Virus record (IMG/VR): IMGVR_UViG_3300027754_005655
Location: 1-64,000 of that record
Strand: one strand, 5' to 3'
Source of the DNA: a virus
Length of the DNA stretch: 64,000 bases
The notes beneath the pieces were generated by a model. It searched no databases, was not told the DNA's origin, and saw only the letters and a list, made by a program, of their open reading frames with translations. Of the stretch, positions 1 through 8,916 are shown one piece after another; the first letter of the stretch is position 1; every line of letters starts with the position of its first letter. The position numbers and the translations under genes are program-made.

Positions 1-98
1 TCTTATCTTATCTTATCTTATCTTATCTTATCTTATCTTATCTTATCTTATCTTATCTTTATCTTAGATCTTATCTTATCTTTATCTTAGATCTTAGG
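1..98. repeat. TCTTA pentanucleotide satellite
   Basis: Eleven perfect TCTTA units fill positions 1-55. Degenerate units with TCTTT and AGATCTTA variants follow to about 98, where a longer unit containing TTATCTTTATCTTAGATC occurs twice. The array is cut by the window edge, so its true length is unknown. It lies directly upstream of the first gene of the glycan operon. It could be a replication or terminal repeat, a polymerase-slippage array or an assembly product; the sequence alone does not decide. Confidence 0.9.
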
Positions 99-105
99 TG
101 TCTTT

Positions 106-128
106 ATTAAATGTACATTTAATATAAT
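106..128 (+). promoter_or_regulatory. Palindrome overlapping a TATAAT -10 box
   Basis: Positions 106-123 form a perfect 18-bp palindrome (ATTAAATGT followed by ACATTTAAT). Its last base starts a TATAAT hexamer at 123-128. No good -35 hexamer is visible 16-18 bases upstream. The site is 66 bases ahead of the first glycan-operon gene, so it may be that operon's promoter with an overlapping operator. This is inference from layout. Confidence 0.4.
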
Positions 129-193
129 AATTCAAAGTATAGAAACCTTCTTAACTAATTTAAGAAATATTATTAATATCAAAGAATATAAAT

Positions 194-2146
194 ATGCCAA
201 CATTTAATACCAAAGACGAGATATTTGGATCTAAAATAAAAGACCAGCATCAAGTGATCTTTGTCGCCGACCTTTTCGTTGAGGATTATATCGGTGGAGC
301 AGAATTAACATCAGAGGCCCTTATTTCTGAATCGCCTTATGGCGTTTTGAAGCTTAAATCGCAAGACGTTACTATGGATCTCTTGCAGCAAGGTGCCGAT
401 AAGTTTTGGATTTTTGGAAATTTTTCTGCGCTTAACCCGCAACTAATCCCCAGCATAGTAGCTAATCTTAAATATTCAGTGCTTGAATACGACTACAAGT
501 ATTGTCGCTATCGATCCCCAGAAAAACACTTGTCCGTTACAGAAAAATCTTGCGACTGTCATGAACAAATTAATGGTAAATTGATATCTGCTTTTTATTG
601 CGGAGCACAAGGGATGTGGTGGATGTCAGAAGGACAAAAAGACCATTACACTAGTTTGTTTCCGTTTTTATTAGAAAAATCAAACGTTGTTCTATCCAGC
701 GTTTTTAATAAAAAAACTTTAGGGACCATCAGGGCGCTCAGAGAAGGCATTCTAAAGTCAAAAGAGGAACGTAAAAAGTGGATTGTTCTTGGGTCAGAAT
801 CGTGGATAAAAGGTTTTGATGATGCAAAAAGTTGGTGTAAGGAAAATGTTAAAGACGTCGATGTGTTATGGAACATGTCTTATGAAACGACTTTAACAAA
901 AATTGCTATAGCCGAAGGATTTGTTTATTTACCACGAGGTAAAGACACCTGCCCACGAATGGTTATTGAAGCTAAACTATTAGGTTGCACGCTACACATT
1001 AATGATAACGTTCAACACAAAAATGAAGAATGGTTCGCTACTGATGACATTGAATCGATTGAAGCATATCTTTATGCAGCGCCTGGTTTATTTTGGAATG
1101 GAATTAGAAGTATGATGAACTATAAACCAACCATCAGCGGATACACACAAACTCGAAACTGTATTGAACAAAATTACCCGTGGGAACAATCTATTAAGTC
1201 GTTACTAGGATTTTGTAATGAGGTTATTATAGTAGACGGAGGTTCAACAGACGGTACTTGGGAAAGACTTTTAGAGATTCAGCAAATCGAACCTCGAGTG
1301 AAGCCATTTCAAATAACAAGAGATTGGAATGATAAACGCTTTGCTCTTTTCAATGGGCAACAAAAAGCTGAAGCCCGATCTAAATGTATAAGCGAATTTT
1401 GCTGGCAGGTCGATATCGATGAAGTCGTACACGAAGATGACTATTCTAAGATAATTGACCTCGTAACGAAATTTCCAAAAGGTGTCGATCTTATAGCACT
1501 CCCAGTTGTTGAATATTGGGGTGGACCTGAAAAGGTTCGCGTTGATGTTAATCCTTGGAAATGGAGATTAAGCCGTAATAATCCTAACATTACGCACGGT
1601 TTACCAAAGTCCCATCGTAGATTTGATGATGAGGGTACCATGTTCTCTATTGGCTCAGATGGAGATGACTATATCTACAAGGATACTTTGGAAAATGTAC
1701 CGTGCGTATCATTCTACACGAACGAAGTTGATTCTGCTCGCCAAGCGGCGATGAGCGGCAATAAACAAGCTCTTGTGGCTTATGAAAATTGGCTTAATCA
1801 AGTTGTCGAACAACTTCCAGGAGTCTATCATTATTCATGGTATGATCTCGAGAGAAAGATCCACACATATAAGGGTTTTTGGTCGCGCCACTGGACGTCG
1901 CTCTATAATCAAGTACAAGAAGATGTATCAGAGAACAACAAGTTTTTTGACAAGAAGTGGTCCGACGTGAATGACGAAGAGATTAAAGATCTTGCAGTTC
2001 GTATGAAGGCCGAGCTGGGTGGCTGGATATTTCACCATCGTGTTGACTTTTCCAAACCGACACCATGGTTAATCATCAAAAAATCAGAGCCGGCAGTAAT
2101 GACAACCAGGGGACAAGTGTTTAGTTCGGAGATCGCCACCACATGA
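194..2146 (+). CDS. Two-domain glycosyltransferase (GT-B-like plus GT2)
   Basis: This 650-residue protein appears to join two glycosyltransferase modules. The N-terminal half has a GGAE element near residue 33 and an acceptor/donor-site-like stretch around 250-268 (RGKDTCPRMVIEAKLLG), as in GT-B enzymes. The second half is a GT2 module with EVIIVDGGSTDGTWE at about 342-356 and a metal-binding-type DIDE at about 406-409. It probably transfers two sugars, or uses the first module for binding only. It is the first gene of the operon, and its last four bases overlap the next start. The ATG has no clear Shine-Dalgarno sequence. Donor and acceptor cannot be read from sequence. Confidence 0.8.
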   Translation: MPTFNTKDEIFGSKIKDQHQVIFVADLFVEDYIGGAELTSEALISESPYGVLKLKSQDVTMDLLQQGADKFWIFGNFSALNPQLIPSIVANLKYSVLEYDYKYCRYRSPEKHLSVTEKSCDCHEQINGKLISAFYCGAQGMWWMSEGQKDHYTSLFPFLLEKSNVVLSSVFNKKTLGTIRALREGILKSKEERKKWIVLGSESWIKGFDDAKSWCKENVKDVDVLWNMSYETTLTKIAIAEGFVYLPRGKDTCPRMVIEAKLLGCTLHINDNVQHKNEEWFATDDIESIEAYLYAAPGLFWNGIRSMMNYKPTISGYTQTRNCIEQNYPWEQSIKSLLGFCNEVIIVDGGSTDGTWERLLEIQQIEPRVKPFQITRDWNDKRFALFNGQQKAEARSKCISEFCWQVDIDEVVHEDDYSKIIDLVTKFPKGVDLIALPVVEYWGGPEKVRVDVNPWKWRLSRNNPNITHGLPKSHRRFDDEGTMFSIGSDGDDYIYKDTLENVPCVSFYTNEVDSARQAAMSGNKQALVAYENWLNQVVEQLPGVYHYSWYDLERKIHTYKGFWSRHWTSLYNQVQEDVSENNKFFDKKWSDVNDEEIKDLAVRMKAELGGWIFHHRVDFSKPTPWLIIKKSEPAVMTTRGQVFSSEIATT

Positions 2147-2880
2147 AGAATCGTTTTGTCTTCGTCGTTCCGTATTACAATGCGGAAGAAGACATATCAA
2201 AGACCCTCCACTCTATAATGGCCCAAAGTTATGATGAGTGGAGGGCTATTGTTATCAACGATATGTCTACCGACAATGGATCTAATCTCACCTCGCGAAT
2301 AGTCGATGGGTCCATCCATCGAGACAAATTTACTCTCGTAGACAGGGTAGAGAAGCATGGAGAAGTTCGTAATACTCTTGTATCGTTAGATTCGATAGAA
2401 GATGATGAGGTTGTATGTCGATTGGACGGCGGAGACTGGCTACTGGAAAACGATCTACTATGGGTGCTTAACGAAACGTACAATGATCCATCTCAGGCGG
2501 TCGCCTGGACAGCGCACAGGTGGAGCTATACAACAAGAAATATCTCTGGACCTTTAAATTTACAATCGAGTCAAACTGTCTATCAACACCCGTGGGTTTC
2601 AAGTCACCTGAAGACATTTCGTGCAGGACAACTTCGTAAAGTTCCAAAAGCTAACTTTTTTACAGACTCAGGCGAGTACATAATGATTGCATGCGATCAA
2701 GCGATATTCTTACCAATGATGCATCTCTCCCATGGAGAAGGAAAAAAGTTGAACTTCGTACCTATTGTCGGATACCATTACAATATCAATCTAGGAAATA
2801 AAAATTTATTTACTTCGAATAGAGCGATCAATCAAAAGATGTCAGCTGAGACGATCCGCGAAAGAGGATTTTTAGAGTGA
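2143..2880 (+). CDS. GT2 family glycosyltransferase
   Basis: The 245-residue product starts with the GT2 signature FVVPYYNAEEDI (about residues 7-18) and has NDMSTDNGS near 39-47, the usual nucleotide-binding part of a GT-A fold. CRLDGGDWL near 91-99 sits where the DXD metal site is expected. There is no C-terminal membrane segment, so it is probably soluble and acts on a nucleotide-linked or protein acceptor. ATGA and GTGA overlaps at both ends indicate translational coupling with its neighbours. Confidence 0.85.
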   Translation: MKNRFVFVVPYYNAEEDISKTLHSIMAQSYDEWRAIVINDMSTDNGSNLTSRIVDGSIHRDKFTLVDRVEKHGEVRNTLVSLDSIEDDEVVCRLDGGDWLLENDLLWVLNETYNDPSQAVAWTAHRWSYTTRNISGPLNLQSSQTVYQHPWVSSHLKTFRAGQLRKVPKANFFTDSGEYIMIACDQAIFLPMMHLSHGEGKKLNFVPIVGYHYNINLGNKNLFTSNRAINQKMSAETIRERGFLE

Positions 2881-3767
2881 AGATATTGTTAGACAACGTT
2901 GATATCAATTCTTCCTCAGGCCCAAACTCTTTTGGTCGATTGTTATCAGAAGAACTCAAAAGAGTTGGTCACCATATTAGCTCGCGATTAATAGATCCAG
3001 ACGTTCAACTTTCTTTTATAGTCGCATCTCAAAAAAAAGCTAAACTAGCTTTACGCCTTGATGGAATATACTTTAACTCTCGACAAGATTGGGAATCCAT
3101 GAATTCGTCTATTAAGAATTCGTTTAATCTTGCAGACGTAGTAATATACCAATCTAATTTTAATAAAACATTGACTGAAAAGTTTTTTGGATATGCAAAA
3201 AACTCATTCGTAATAAATAATGGTACTTGTTTAGAAACTATTCGTAGTATTAATCCATTAGCTCAACAAGAGCTTGACGAGTATTCAGAAGTATGGTCGT
3301 GTGCATCCTCTTGGAGACCTCACAAAAGACTAAAGGAAAATATCGGTTATTTTTTAGAAAAAGCGCCTATTGATTCTTGTCTTATTGTTGCCGGTGAAAA
3401 TCCAGATCACGTCATTAAGCACCCTAGGATATTTTATGTAGGACAACTTTCTTGGAGAGATTGCATATCTCTATATAAAAGATCAACTACTTTTTTACAT
3501 TTAGCATTTTTAGATCACTGTCCTAATGTTGTTATCGACGCTGTTGCTTCTGGTTGTAAGTTGATTGTGGCATCTAGCGGAGGAACAAGCGAGATTGCAG
3601 GACTTAATGCTTTGGTCATTAAAGATTTGGATTGGGATATGTCGCCGCTTGACCTTTATTCGCCGCCTGCTTTAGATTACTCTAAAGAAAAGCAAAATTG
3701 TGTTATATCAAATATTAATATAATCGATGTCGGCACTCGCTATATAAATGCGCTAGGATCAATATGA
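2877..3767 (+). CDS. GT4-like glycosyltransferase
   Basis: A 296-residue GT-B-type enzyme. The C-terminal Rossmann half has WSCASSWRPHKRL near residue 139 and CPNVVIDAVASGC near 215, matching the donor-site helix of GT4 enzymes, followed by the glycine-rich ASSGGTSEI. The N-terminal half contains GPNSFGRLLSEEL, the usual acceptor-side start. It uses a GTG start overlapping the previous stop and ends in an ATGA overlap with the next gene. At under 300 residues it is short for GT4, as phage versions often are. Confidence 0.8.
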   Translation: MKILLDNVDINSSSGPNSFGRLLSEELKRVGHHISSRLIDPDVQLSFIVASQKKAKLALRLDGIYFNSRQDWESMNSSIKNSFNLADVVIYQSNFNKTLTEKFFGYAKNSFVINNGTCLETIRSINPLAQQELDEYSEVWSCASSWRPHKRLKENIGYFLEKAPIDSCLIVAGENPDHVIKHPRIFYVGQLSWRDCISLYKRSTTFLHLAFLDHCPNVVIDAVASGCKLIVASSGGTSEIAGLNALVIKDLDWDMSPLDLYSPPALDYSKEKQNCVISNINIIDVGTRYINALGSI

Positions 3768-4120
3768 AAAACATACACGAATCTGTTAGTTGTTTGTTGA
3801 CAGCAAAGCTTGTTAAATACAAAAACGAGAAATTGAACGTCGCCACTTGTACTTTAATATATCAAGATATATTTGAAACTTTCGTTGATGTAATTCAAGA
3901 ATCACAAATCGAAATAAGCAATGAAGCAATGAATATGATATGTCAAATGTATTATGACGTAGTTGCCATCAACGGAAATCAAGAGTTGGATCCAAACATT
4001 TTCTCACAAAGAGCTAGCGTAAAAAATATAGAAACAAAAGAACTAGCATTGTTAGCTAGCATTTTTTCTAATACGCCTTTTGCTGTGCCTTTTATTCTTG
4101 AAGTAAAAAAGAGGTCGTAA
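3764..4120 (+). CDS. Small protein of unknown function
   Basis: A 118-residue, mostly alpha-helical and slightly acidic protein without recognisable motifs, signal peptide or membrane segment. Its start overlaps the stop of the preceding glycosyltransferase (ATGA), and it ends one base before the GDP-mannose dehydratase gene, so it is co-transcribed with the sugar genes. It could be an accessory subunit, but nothing in the sequence shows that. The tight coupling supports a real gene. Confidence 0.6.
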   Translation: MKNIHESVSCLLTAKLVKYKNEKLNVATCTLIYQDIFETFVDVIQESQIEISNEAMNMICQMYYDVVAINGNQELDPNIFSQRASVKNIETKELALLASIFSNTPFAVPFILEVKKRS

Positions 4121-4121
4121 T

Positions 4122-5114
4122 ATGAGTAAGCGTGCTTTCATAACAGGCGTAACTGGTCAGGATGGTAGCTATCTTGTTGATCTTTTGGCATCAAAAGGTT
4201 ACGAAGTACACGGTCTTATCAGACAATCTACGCAATTTACGCCTGATCGTTGGGGACACTTAAAAGGAGCAATGTTGTCTAAAAAGCTAGAAGTTCATCA
4301 TGGCGATCTAATGGACGCATCAGGAATGAGAGTAATATTAGAAACCATTCAACCTGACGAAGTTTATAATCTCGCAGCGCAAAGCCATGTTGGTATATCT
4401 TTTGAACAGCCAGTTAATACTTCAGAAGTTACAGCTCTTGGCACGCTTTATCTATTAGATGCGATCAAACGTTCTAAATTAAATTGTAAATTTTATCAGG
4501 CATCATCAAGCGAGATGTTCGGAAAAGTTAAACTGACTCCGCAAAACGAAGAAACGCCTTTTTATCCTAGAAGCCCATACGGTTGCGCAAAAGTATACGC
4601 TCATTATATTACACAAAACTATAGAGAATCCTATGACATCTTTGCATGCTCAGGCATTTTATTCAATCATGAATCCGAGCGAAGAGGAGAAAACTTTGTG
4701 ACTCGTAAAATCACAAGAGCCATTGGTCGTATTAAAGCTGGTTTGCAAAACGAGTTGCGAATGGGAAATACGACGGCGCTTAGAGACTGGGGATATGCAC
4801 CTGAATACGTTGAAGCAATGTGGCTAATGTTGCAACAAGATCAGCCTAACGATTATGTGATAGGTACAGGAACGCAACACTCTGTTCAAGAATTTATCGA
4901 TGCAGCTTTCGCCATCGCCGGCCTTGATAAAGATCAATATATCAAAATAGATCAGAAATTTATGAGACCGTCGGAAGTAGATACACTTATCGCCGATACT
5001 TCGAAGGCTAAAGAAGTTTTGGGTTGGACACCTCAAGTTGACTTTAACACGCTTGTTAAAAAGATGGTAGAGCATGATATTGCGTTGGCAGAGAAGGAAA
5101 AATCTCTTTTCTAA
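4122..5114 (+). CDS. gmd: GDP-mannose 4,6-dehydratase
   Basis: Extended short-chain dehydrogenase that converts GDP-mannose to GDP-4-keto-6-deoxymannose, the precursor of fucose, rhamnose, perosamine and colitose. The NAD(P)-binding TGVTGQDGSY lies at residues 8-17, YNLAAQSHVG near 86, the SSSEMFG active-site stretch near 127-133 and the catalytic YGCAK near 152. NHESERRGENFVTRKI closely follows the GMD family pattern. At 330 residues it is slightly shorter than cellular enzymes. No fucose synthase or perosamine synthase lies next to it, so the keto sugar may be finished by the DegT enzyme downstream or by the host. Confidence 0.93.
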   Translation: MSKRAFITGVTGQDGSYLVDLLASKGYEVHGLIRQSTQFTPDRWGHLKGAMLSKKLEVHHGDLMDASGMRVILETIQPDEVYNLAAQSHVGISFEQPVNTSEVTALGTLYLLDAIKRSKLNCKFYQASSSEMFGKVKLTPQNEETPFYPRSPYGCAKVYAHYITQNYRESYDIFACSGILFNHESERRGENFVTRKITRAIGRIKAGLQNELRMGNTTALRDWGYAPEYVEAMWLMLQQDQPNDYVIGTGTQHSVQEFIDAAFAIAGLDKDQYIKIDQKFMRPSEVDTLIADTSKAKEVLGWTPQVDFNTLVKKMVEHDIALAEKEKSLF

Positions 5115-5119
5115 TAATC

Positions 5120-6019
5120 ATGAATAAAGTTTTTGTATTAAGACCATCAGAAGATTGGATCGTCGATAGACTAGTCGATGAATGGTACACGGGCAATTCT
5201 GATATGTCAGTCCATGATTCAAATCAAGCAGATGTGATATGGTTACTCGCAAACTGGTGTTATAAGCGTATTGATAGAAATTTATTGATAAGCAAAAAAG
5301 TGATCACTACTATTCATCATGTTGTTAGTGAGAAATTTGATCAAGCTAAATTGTTAGATTTTCAGTATAGAGACTCTATAACCAGTGTTTATCATGTACC
5401 CAATGGTCACACAGAAAGTATCGTAAAACAATTAACTAAAAAAGCTATACATGTAATTCCATATTGGGCTAATCAAAACATCTGGAGACAAACTGGCGAC
5501 AAGTTAATGTTAAGAGAAAAATACGGTTTGACTATCGACGGATATTTGATAGGGTCATTTCAAAGAGATACAGAAGGACATGATTTAAAGACTCCAAAAC
5601 TAGAAAAGGGTCCTGACCTACTGGTAGATGCTATAGAAAAGCTTTGGATAACTAATAAATCAATTCATGTTGTTTTAGCTGGTTGGCGCCGACAATATGT
5701 GATATCTAGACTTGAGCAAGCTGGTATACCTTATACATACTTTGATCGACCTTCGCAAGAAACAATAAATGAGTTATACCAAACGTTGGATCTATATCCT
5801 GTCACCGCTAGAGCAGAAGGTGGGCCACAGTCTCTAATAGAATGCGGATTATTGAACATCCCAGTAGTTTCTAGAGATATTGGTATAGCAAGTCAAGTTC
5901 TTCCTAAAGAATCAATTTCAGCTGACGTTGCGAGTGCTACACCGAATATACCGACAATAGATAACTTAAAATTGCCTAGTGGATATCTTAGCTATAGAAA
6001 TTTGATAAACTCGCTATAA
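5120..6019 (+). CDS. GT-B fold glycosyltransferase
   Basis: A 299-residue protein with the layout of a GT4-like enzyme. The C-terminal half contains LIGSFQRDTEG, VVLAGWRRQYV and a donor-site segment ARAEGGPQSLIECGLLNIP near residues 229-248, followed by VVSRDIGIA. The N-terminal half is poorly conserved. It lies five bases after the dehydratase gene. The sugar transferred is unknown. Confidence 0.75.
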   Translation: MNKVFVLRPSEDWIVDRLVDEWYTGNSDMSVHDSNQADVIWLLANWCYKRIDRNLLISKKVITTIHHVVSEKFDQAKLLDFQYRDSITSVYHVPNGHTESIVKQLTKKAIHVIPYWANQNIWRQTGDKLMLREKYGLTIDGYLIGSFQRDTEGHDLKTPKLEKGPDLLVDAIEKLWITNKSIHVVLAGWRRQYVISRLEQAGIPYTYFDRPSQETINELYQTLDLYPVTARAEGGPQSLIECGLLNIPVVSRDIGIASQVLPKESISADVASATPNIPTIDNLKLPSGYLSYRNLINSL

Positions 6020-6058
6020 AAACGTTGGCGTGTTTCATTGACGAAGTTGGAGTTTAAA

Positions 6059-6874
6059 ATGCAAAACAATTGGTATGATGATTTGTGCGAATATTATAAA
6101 GTGACGCCTGAAGTCGCGACACAACTAGGTACGCGTAGCGCCGGTAGAAAACCAAATTTACCAGGATCATCTACAACACATGCTGTTAGCAACAAGACAT
6201 TTGAAGAGATATGGGCTTCGGCGCCTAGAGACAACGAAGAACAAATTTTTCAATTTTATAAAGATCAAGGTGCATGGTCGGCTTTTAGACAAGTCGTTCG
6301 ACATAAAGATATGACGAACCTACACTTAGATCTTTTGTCTAGAACAATAAAAACAAATTCTACTTTTTGTGAGTATGGTTGTGGAGTAGCGCCATTTACT
6401 TATACATTGTTAAAAAATATTGATGTTAATGAATGTTTAAACATTTATATTTCAGATGTAGAAAGTGAACATTTTACATTTGGTGCTTGGCGATTAAAAA
6501 AATTAATAGAGTCTAGAGATTTAAAAAATATAAAGTTTGAACCGGTAACTATATTGCCTAATTCATTACCTCAATATTCAAAAATGTTAGATATAGTTTT
6601 TATATTCGAGGTCTTAGAACACGTTCCTAACCCAGTAACATTATTAAAAAATCTTTCGTCACAAATGAGTGCCGGCGGATTATTTTGCGAAAACTTTATC
6701 AAACATGTTCATGATCCGAACGAACAACCCGGACCTGATTTAGAATCAGCTGCAATGTTAAGAGATCAATATTATGAAAACTTGAGTACGGACTTTAAAT
6801 TATTTATTGGCGAATTTCCCAGTCTTAGTCCGAATCAAACTAGGGTTTGGAAAAAAAATGAAAATCTATTTTAA
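6059..6874 (+). CDS. Class I SAM-dependent methyltransferase
   Basis: A 271-residue protein with SAM-binding motif I EYGCGVAPFTYTLL near residue 105 and motif post-II/III VFIFEVLEHVPNPVTLL near 183, typical of small-molecule or sugar methyltransferases. ATG 6059 is preferred over an in-frame TTG at 6038 because GGAG lies at 6049-6052. Its location suggests that it methylates a sugar or a nucleotide-sugar intermediate. The 3' end overlaps the start of the next gene by 17 bases in another frame. Confidence 0.8.
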   Translation: MQNNWYDDLCEYYKVTPEVATQLGTRSAGRKPNLPGSSTTHAVSNKTFEEIWASAPRDNEEQIFQFYKDQGAWSAFRQVVRHKDMTNLHLDLLSRTIKTNSTFCEYGCGVAPFTYTLLKNIDVNECLNIYISDVESEHFTFGAWRLKKLIESRDLKNIKFEPVTILPNSLPQYSKMLDIVFIFEVLEHVPNPVTLLKNLSSQMSAGGLFCENFIKHVHDPNEQPGPDLESAAMLRDQYYENLSTDFKLFIGEFPSLSPNQTRVWKKNENLF

Positions 6875-7778
6875 TAGACGACCTGTTAAAGGTCCTTGGG
6901 GAGGCGGTTCTAAAGTGCTTTCTTCCGTCGTAGAAGAATGTCACAAGCGTAATCATGCAGTGATATTCGAAGAACAATTAGATCTTACTAATGGAGATGT
7001 TGATCTAATCGTGTGCTTGGATCCTAGACCTAATCAAAGCGTTGATTTTAAAAAGATGCTTGAATACAAGGAGAAGTTTGGAAAAAAAATTCTTCAAAGA
7101 GTCGGTGATCTTGGTACACATGGGAAACCAGAACTTTTTGAACTTTTGAAAAAAACTACGCCACTAGTAGATGTTCTCGTATTTCCTAGTAACTGGGCAA
7201 AAAAATATTTAAATCAAGACGACTCAATACAACAATATGTAATTAAAAATGCGCCATTACCAGCGTTTGTCTTTAGCAAGAATTACGAAAAATCATTTGA
7301 TGAGAAAATAAATCTTGTAACTCATCACTGGTCTGATAATGTCAATAAAGGATTCGACTTTTATCAAGAGTTAGACAATTATTGTTTAAATTCTAAAAAG
7401 TTTACATTTACATATATCGGAAGGGCTCCTCGAAATATTTCCTTTAATAGACACCTACCTCCACACGATGTAAGCGGATTAATCGATGAGTTGCCAAATT
7501 ATCACATATACGTTACAGCTTCTAAACTTGAGGCTGGCGCTAATCATGTTCTTGAGGCATTAGCGTTGAATTTGCCTGTACTTTATCACAGCGATGGAGG
7601 CAGCATACATGAATATTGCAAAGATCATGGATTTTCTTATACCAATTTAGAAGAATTAACGTATATCTTAGAAAACCATATTGAACACATCTATTCCATT
7701 TTTATAAAAATGTCTGTAACCAGGCAATCCTTAGACATGGCAAAAGAATACGTAAATTTATTTGAGACCCTCGCGTGA
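6858..7778 (+). CDS. GT4-like glycosyltransferase
   Basis: A 306-residue GT-B protein. It begins MKIYFNRRPVKGPWGGGSK, which resembles the acceptor-side glycine-rich loop of GT4 enzymes. It has YVTASKLEAGANHVLEAL near residues 218-235 and a following SDGGSIHEY as donor-site elements. A longer open frame begins upstream, but ATG 6858 is chosen because the protein similarity starts there. The 3' end overlaps the next gene (GTGA). Confidence 0.75.
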   Translation: MKIYFNRRPVKGPWGGGSKVLSSVVEECHKRNHAVIFEEQLDLTNGDVDLIVCLDPRPNQSVDFKKMLEYKEKFGKKILQRVGDLGTHGKPELFELLKKTTPLVDVLVFPSNWAKKYLNQDDSIQQYVIKNAPLPAFVFSKNYEKSFDEKINLVTHHWSDNVNKGFDFYQELDNYCLNSKKFTFTYIGRAPRNISFNRHLPPHDVSGLIDELPNYHIYVTASKLEAGANHVLEALALNLPVLYHSDGGSIHEYCKDHGFSYTNLEELTYILENHIEHIYSIFIKMSVTRQSLDMAKEYVNLFETLA

Positions 7779-8482
7779 AAATTAATATTAGTATAGACGA
7801 TGTTTCTCCGCATCCCCTTTCTTCTATACGCGTTATAGAAAGATGTAATGAGATTATATCGATATTCCCAAGCGTAAAGTTTAGTCTCTTTGTTCCGGTC
7901 GCCTATTGGCGAACAGTTAAACATGGAACTACCACTGACAAACCTTTAAATATCGATCTTTTTCCTGATTTTTGTAATTTTATTAGTAAACTTTCAAAAG
8001 AAAATTTTGAAATTTGTTATCATGGATTTTATCATGGTATACCTGGTATAAGCGACAACGATGAATTTCAACGATTAAATGCAGACGAGGCTAAACAAAA
8101 ATTTCAAACCATGTTTGAAGTTGTTGATCGAGCAGGCTTAGGGACTATTTTTAAGCCTATATTTAGACCGCCTGCGTGGAGAATGTCGCCAGACGCTATT
8201 AACGTTGCTCAATTATCAGGTATAGAAATATTAGCTCTTTCTCCAAAGACATATGCTAGAAAAATTTACGACGGCGCAGAAAATACTTTTGATAAAATTG
8301 TTTATTATAATTGCAATCCTCCGTTTGATGAGCTTAACGCTTTTTCTCCTTATACCGAAATTGTCTACCACGCTTGTGAATGGGACTCGAATTATTTAAG
8401 CAAAGAAAAAACAATAGAATTAAAAAACTTTTTGCAATTACAAAACAATGCAGAATTTTGTTTTATGAAAGATCTTATATGA
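7775..8482 (+). CDS. Polysaccharide deacetylase-like protein
   Basis: A 235-residue protein that resembles NodB/DUF2334-type carbohydrate deacetylases. An early Asp pair (SIDDV, residues 6-10) could bind metal, HGFYHG near 87 matches the metal-binding His motif, and FRPPAWRM near 130 matches the conserved RPP motif. Such enzymes remove N- or O-acetyl groups from sugars. It starts with GTG overlapping the previous stop and has no signal peptide, so it would act in the cytoplasm, fitting a role on sugar intermediates. Confidence 0.7.
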   Translation: MKINISIDDVSPHPLSSIRVIERCNEIISIFPSVKFSLFVPVAYWRTVKHGTTTDKPLNIDLFPDFCNFISKLSKENFEICYHGFYHGIPGISDNDEFQRLNADEAKQKFQTMFEVVDRAGLGTIFKPIFRPPAWRMSPDAINVAQLSGIEILALSPKTYARKIYDGAENTFDKIVYYNCNPPFDELNAFSPYTEIVYHACEWDSNYLSKEKTIELKNFLQLQNNAEFCFMKDLI

Positions 8483-8916
8483 TAATCTTAAAAAAGATTC
8501 AAAAGATAAAAACGCCGGATGGTTGTATGATTCCCATATATAGAAATTGGGATAATGAAACCAACGAAGGTCATGAACCTAAAATGGTTTATGCTACAAT
8601 GATAATGTCTAAAACAGAAAAAGATATTATACTTCACGAACGTAGAATTGCTTATATGACCTGCATACAAGGCGTTGTCCAATTAGAAACTCACGTTGAA
8701 AATACGATTAAGACAACTTCGCTGTCTTCTAAAGAAGATGTAAACGGGATGATCGACCTTGTTATTATTCCTGCCAATATGCCAATAAAGTTGTCAAATC
8801 ATGGTGACGAAACGGCGATTATCATAAATTGCCCCAGCCCGTCTTGGCATCCAAATGATCCTGACACCATAAAATTTAAAAATTGGAGTGAATTTAAAAA
8901 ATGGAAAAAAGACTAA
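8479..8916 (+). CDS. RmlC-like cupin, dTDP-keto-sugar epimerase/isomerase family
   Basis: A 145-residue single-domain cupin. IILHERRIAYMTCIQG (about residues 53-68) corresponds to the first cupin motif of the small dTDP-4-dehydrorhamnose 3,5-epimerase-like proteins. The second motif, around IPANMPIKLSNHGDETA, is followed by the typical NCPSPSWHPNDPDT ending. ATG 8479 overlaps the previous stop and is preferred to an upstream frame at 8380. Next to RmlB-like and DegT genes it could be a 3,5-epimerase or, by analogy with FdtA, a 3,4-ketoisomerase. The sequence does not decide between them. Confidence 0.7.
   Translation: MIILKKIQKIKTPDGCMIPIYRNWDNETNEGHEPKMVYATMIMSKTEKDIILHERRIAYMTCIQGVVQLETHVENTIKTTSLSSKEDVNGMIDLVIIPANMPIKLSNHGDETAIIINCPSPSWHPNDPDTIKFKNWSEFKKWKKD

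Noticed and set aside
1-98. Possible CRISPR array in the TCTTA repeats
   Set aside because: Units are five bases with no spacers, so this is a simple satellite. No cas genes are present apart from a Cas4-like nuclease in an unrelated context.
187-194. TATAAATA, identical to the T4 late promoter core
   Set aside because: It overlaps the start codon of the first gene, so transcripts from it would begin inside the gene. Likely chance in AT-rich DNA.
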